Of a DNA stretch of 6,061 nucleotides, positions 1-6,061 are shown piece after piece (position 1 is the first letter of the stretch; each line of letters starts with the position of its first letter). The translations under genes and the position numbers were made by a program. The stretch is from Methylobacterium sp. (GTDB lineage Bacteria > Pseudomonadota > Alphaproteobacteria > Rhizobiales > Beijerinckiaceae). The stretch lies in the NCBI GenBank assembly GCA_021154065.1, contig JAJKJG010000326.1:1-6061 (forward strand), in the 5' to 3' direction. The notes beneath the pieces were generated by a model. The model was given only the letters and a program-made list of their open reading frames with translations, was not told the origin of the DNA and ran no database searches.

Positions 1-3968
<3,968 letters not shown>

Positions 3969-3969
<1 letters not shown>

Positions 3970-6061
3970 TGACCACGGATGTGAGCCCGGCGGCTCCGGC
4001 CGACCCGGTAACGGTGCCCGCGACCGGCTTTGCTGCCGCGCCGGTCGCCGCGAAGGTGCTCGTCGCCGACGACGATCCGCGCAACCTCTTCGCCGTCGAG
4101 GAGATGCTGCGCCAGTCCGGGCTCGAGATCGTCCTCGCCGAGTCCGGCGAGGAGGTGCTGCGCCACGTCCTCAAGGACGAGTTCGCGGTCATCCTGCTCG
4201 ACGTCCGCATGCCGCGGATCGACGGCTTCGAGCTTGCGGCCATGATCCGGGCGCGGCCGCGCTCGTCGCGCATCCCGATCCTGTTCCTGACCGCCTACAA
4301 CAAGGACGACCTGCACGTCTTTCGCGGCTACTCGGCCGGTGCCGTCGACTACGTCTTCAAGCCGATCGAGCCGTTGATCCTGAAGTCGAAGGTCGACGTC
4401 TTCGTCGATCTCTATCGCAAGACCGAGGAGATCCGCCGCCAGGGCGCCGAGGAGCGCCGGCTGCTCGTCGAGAACCTCCAGGTCCGCAGCGAGAAGCTCG
4501 AGACCGAACGCGAGCTGCGCCGGGCGCTCGAGCGGCAGGAGGCGATCCTGCGCTCGCTGCCGGTCGTCGTCACCTCCCGCGGCGTGCACCCGCCCTTCCC
4601 GGCCCTGTTCGTCAGCGACAATGTCGAGCGTCTGACCGGCTTCCCGGCGAGCCGCTTCACGGCCGACGCCGAGTTCGGCGTCGCCCGCATCCATCCCGAG
4701 GATCGCGACCGCGTCGAGGCCGAGCTCATGGCCGCCGAGGAGGCCGGCTCCTATGCCTGCGAGTATCGCTGGCGATGCGCCAACGAGGAGTACCGCTTCT
4801 TCCTTGATCAGGGCGTGCTGTCGCCGCGCGAAAGCGGCCGCAGCCGCGAGATCTTCGGCACCATGTTCGACGTCACCGAGCGGCGCGAGCTCGAGCAGCG
4901 CCTGCTGCACGCCTCGAAGCTCGAGGCCGTCGGCCGGCTCACCGGCGGCATCGCGCACGACTTCAACAACATGCTGAGCGTCGTCATCGGCAACCTCGAT
5001 CTCCTCGGCACCTCGCTCGACGGCAACGAGAAGGCGGCTCGGCGCGTGCGCTTCGCGATCGAGGGCGCGCAGCGCTGCGCCGATCTCACCAACCGCCTCC
5101 TCACCTTCTCGCGCCGGCAGCCGCTTCAGACCAGCGTCGTCGACCTGCAGGACCTCGTGCCCGGGATGGTCGAGCTCCTGCAGCGCACGCTCGGCGAGCG
5201 CATCGAGGTCGATTTCAAGGCCGAGGACGGGCTCTGGCTCGTCGAGGTCGACCCGGCGCAGCTTGAGGCCGCGCTCGTCAATCTCGCCGTCAACGCCCGC
5301 GACGCCATGCCGGACGGGGGCAGCCTTACCGTCGTGATGACGAACCTCGGCGCCGGCGACGGCGGATCGGGCGAGCAACGCGGCGACCATGTCGCGATCG
5401 CGGTCAGCGACACCGGCACGGGCATGTCGGACGAGGTGAAGGAGCGCGTCTTCGAGCCCTTCTTCACGACGAAGGAGAGCGGCAAGGGCACCGGCCTTGG
5501 CCTCAGCATGGTCTACGGCTTCGTGCGCCAGTCCGAAGGCCACATCGAGATCGACAGCGCGCCCGGCGCCGGCACGACGATCCGCATCCTCCTGCCGAGG
5601 GCGACGGCGGCCGAGCAGCGTAGCGCCGCGGTCCGGACGCTTCCGGTGCCGCCGCGCCGCGGCGCCGGCGAGACGATCCTCGTCGTCGAGGACGACGACA
5701 AGGTCCGCCAGGTGACGGTGTCGACCCTGCGCGCGCTCGGGTTCGAGGTCCGCGAGGCCGAGGACGGCGATCAGGCGGTCGCGATGCTCCGCAGCGACAG
5801 CGCCGTCGACCTCATCTTCAGCGACGTGAAGATGCCGGGCAGCCTCAGCGGCACCGACCTCGCGCGCGTCGTCGAGGACGAGTGGCCGCGCATCAAGGTC
5901 CTTCTCACCTCGGGCTATGTCGACGCCGACGACGACCTCGACCGCTTCACGATCATCTTCAAGCCTTACCGGGTGACGGAGCTCGCCGAGCGCCTGCATA
6001 CGCTGTTGAAGAGCGAGGACCGGTCGCCGGCCCCCGAGGAACGCCGCGCCGCGCGGATCGC
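3969..6061 (+). CDS. Hybrid histidine kinase, receiver-PAS-HisKA-HATPase_c-receiver (3'-truncated by window)
   Basis: The frame runs open from ATG 3969 to the window end, 697 codons without a stop. After an Ala/Pro-rich leader (1-28) comes a receiver (about 29-145) with acidic residues Asp34-36, acceptor Asp78, Thr108 and Lys131. A charged coiled coil follows (about 146-190), then a PAS_3-like domain (about 192-312) with an IHPEDRDRV motif and closing DVTERRE. The kinase core has H-box GGIAHDFNNML with His330, N-box Asn438/Asn442, G1 box DTGTGM (Asp481), FEPFFTTK and GKGTGLGLS; this H-box and F-box are typical of NtrB-like kinases. The C-terminal receiver (about 568-685) has Glu574/Asp575/Asp576, acceptor Asp619, Thr647 and Lys665. 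The last visible residues are a charged tail, so little is probably missing. No signal peptide or membrane helix is seen, so it should be a soluble kinase. The start is chosen from the overlap with the upstream stop. Signal and output are unknown. Confidence 0.93.

Overview
The window is high-GC, fully coding DNA, with almost every third codon position G or C. It holds two head-to-tail genes on the + strand, both cut by the window edges. Both encode large hybrid histidine kinases of two-component phosphorelay systems. The GC content, the codon use and this type of poly-HAMP hybrid kinase suggest an alphaproteobacterium, probably in the Hyphomicrobiales (Rhizobiales). This assignment is inferred from style and is not proven by any marker gene.

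Region 1-3969 is the 3' part of a gene open at the left edge. Its product has a tandem poly-HAMP array (four units of exactly 276 bp / 92 residues, nt 1-1104), a GAF domain, a long coiled coil, a HisKA/HATPase_c kinase core and three C-terminal receiver domains. The HAMP array resembles that of the fungal group III (Nik1/Os-1) osmosensing hybrid kinases and their bacterial relatives.

Region 3969-6061 is a second gene whose ATG overlaps the TGA of the first by one base, so the two are very probably co-transcribed and translationally coupled. Its product is ordered receiver - coiled coil - PAS - HisKA/HATPase_c (H-box of the AHDFNN type) - receiver, and it is still open at the right edge. It probably lacks only a short C-terminal tail.

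Together the two products supply two kinase cores, five receivers, two conventional sensory domains (GAF and PAS) and a HAMP signalling rod. No Hpt phosphotransfer domain, DNA-binding output domain or transmembrane segment is visible. The likely scheme is a cytoplasmic branched phosphorelay in which the first kinase may phosphorylate the N-terminal receiver of the second. This is inference. There is no intergenic space, RNA gene, mobile element, CRISPR array or terminator in the window. The long minus-strand open frames are high-GC shadows of these two genes.
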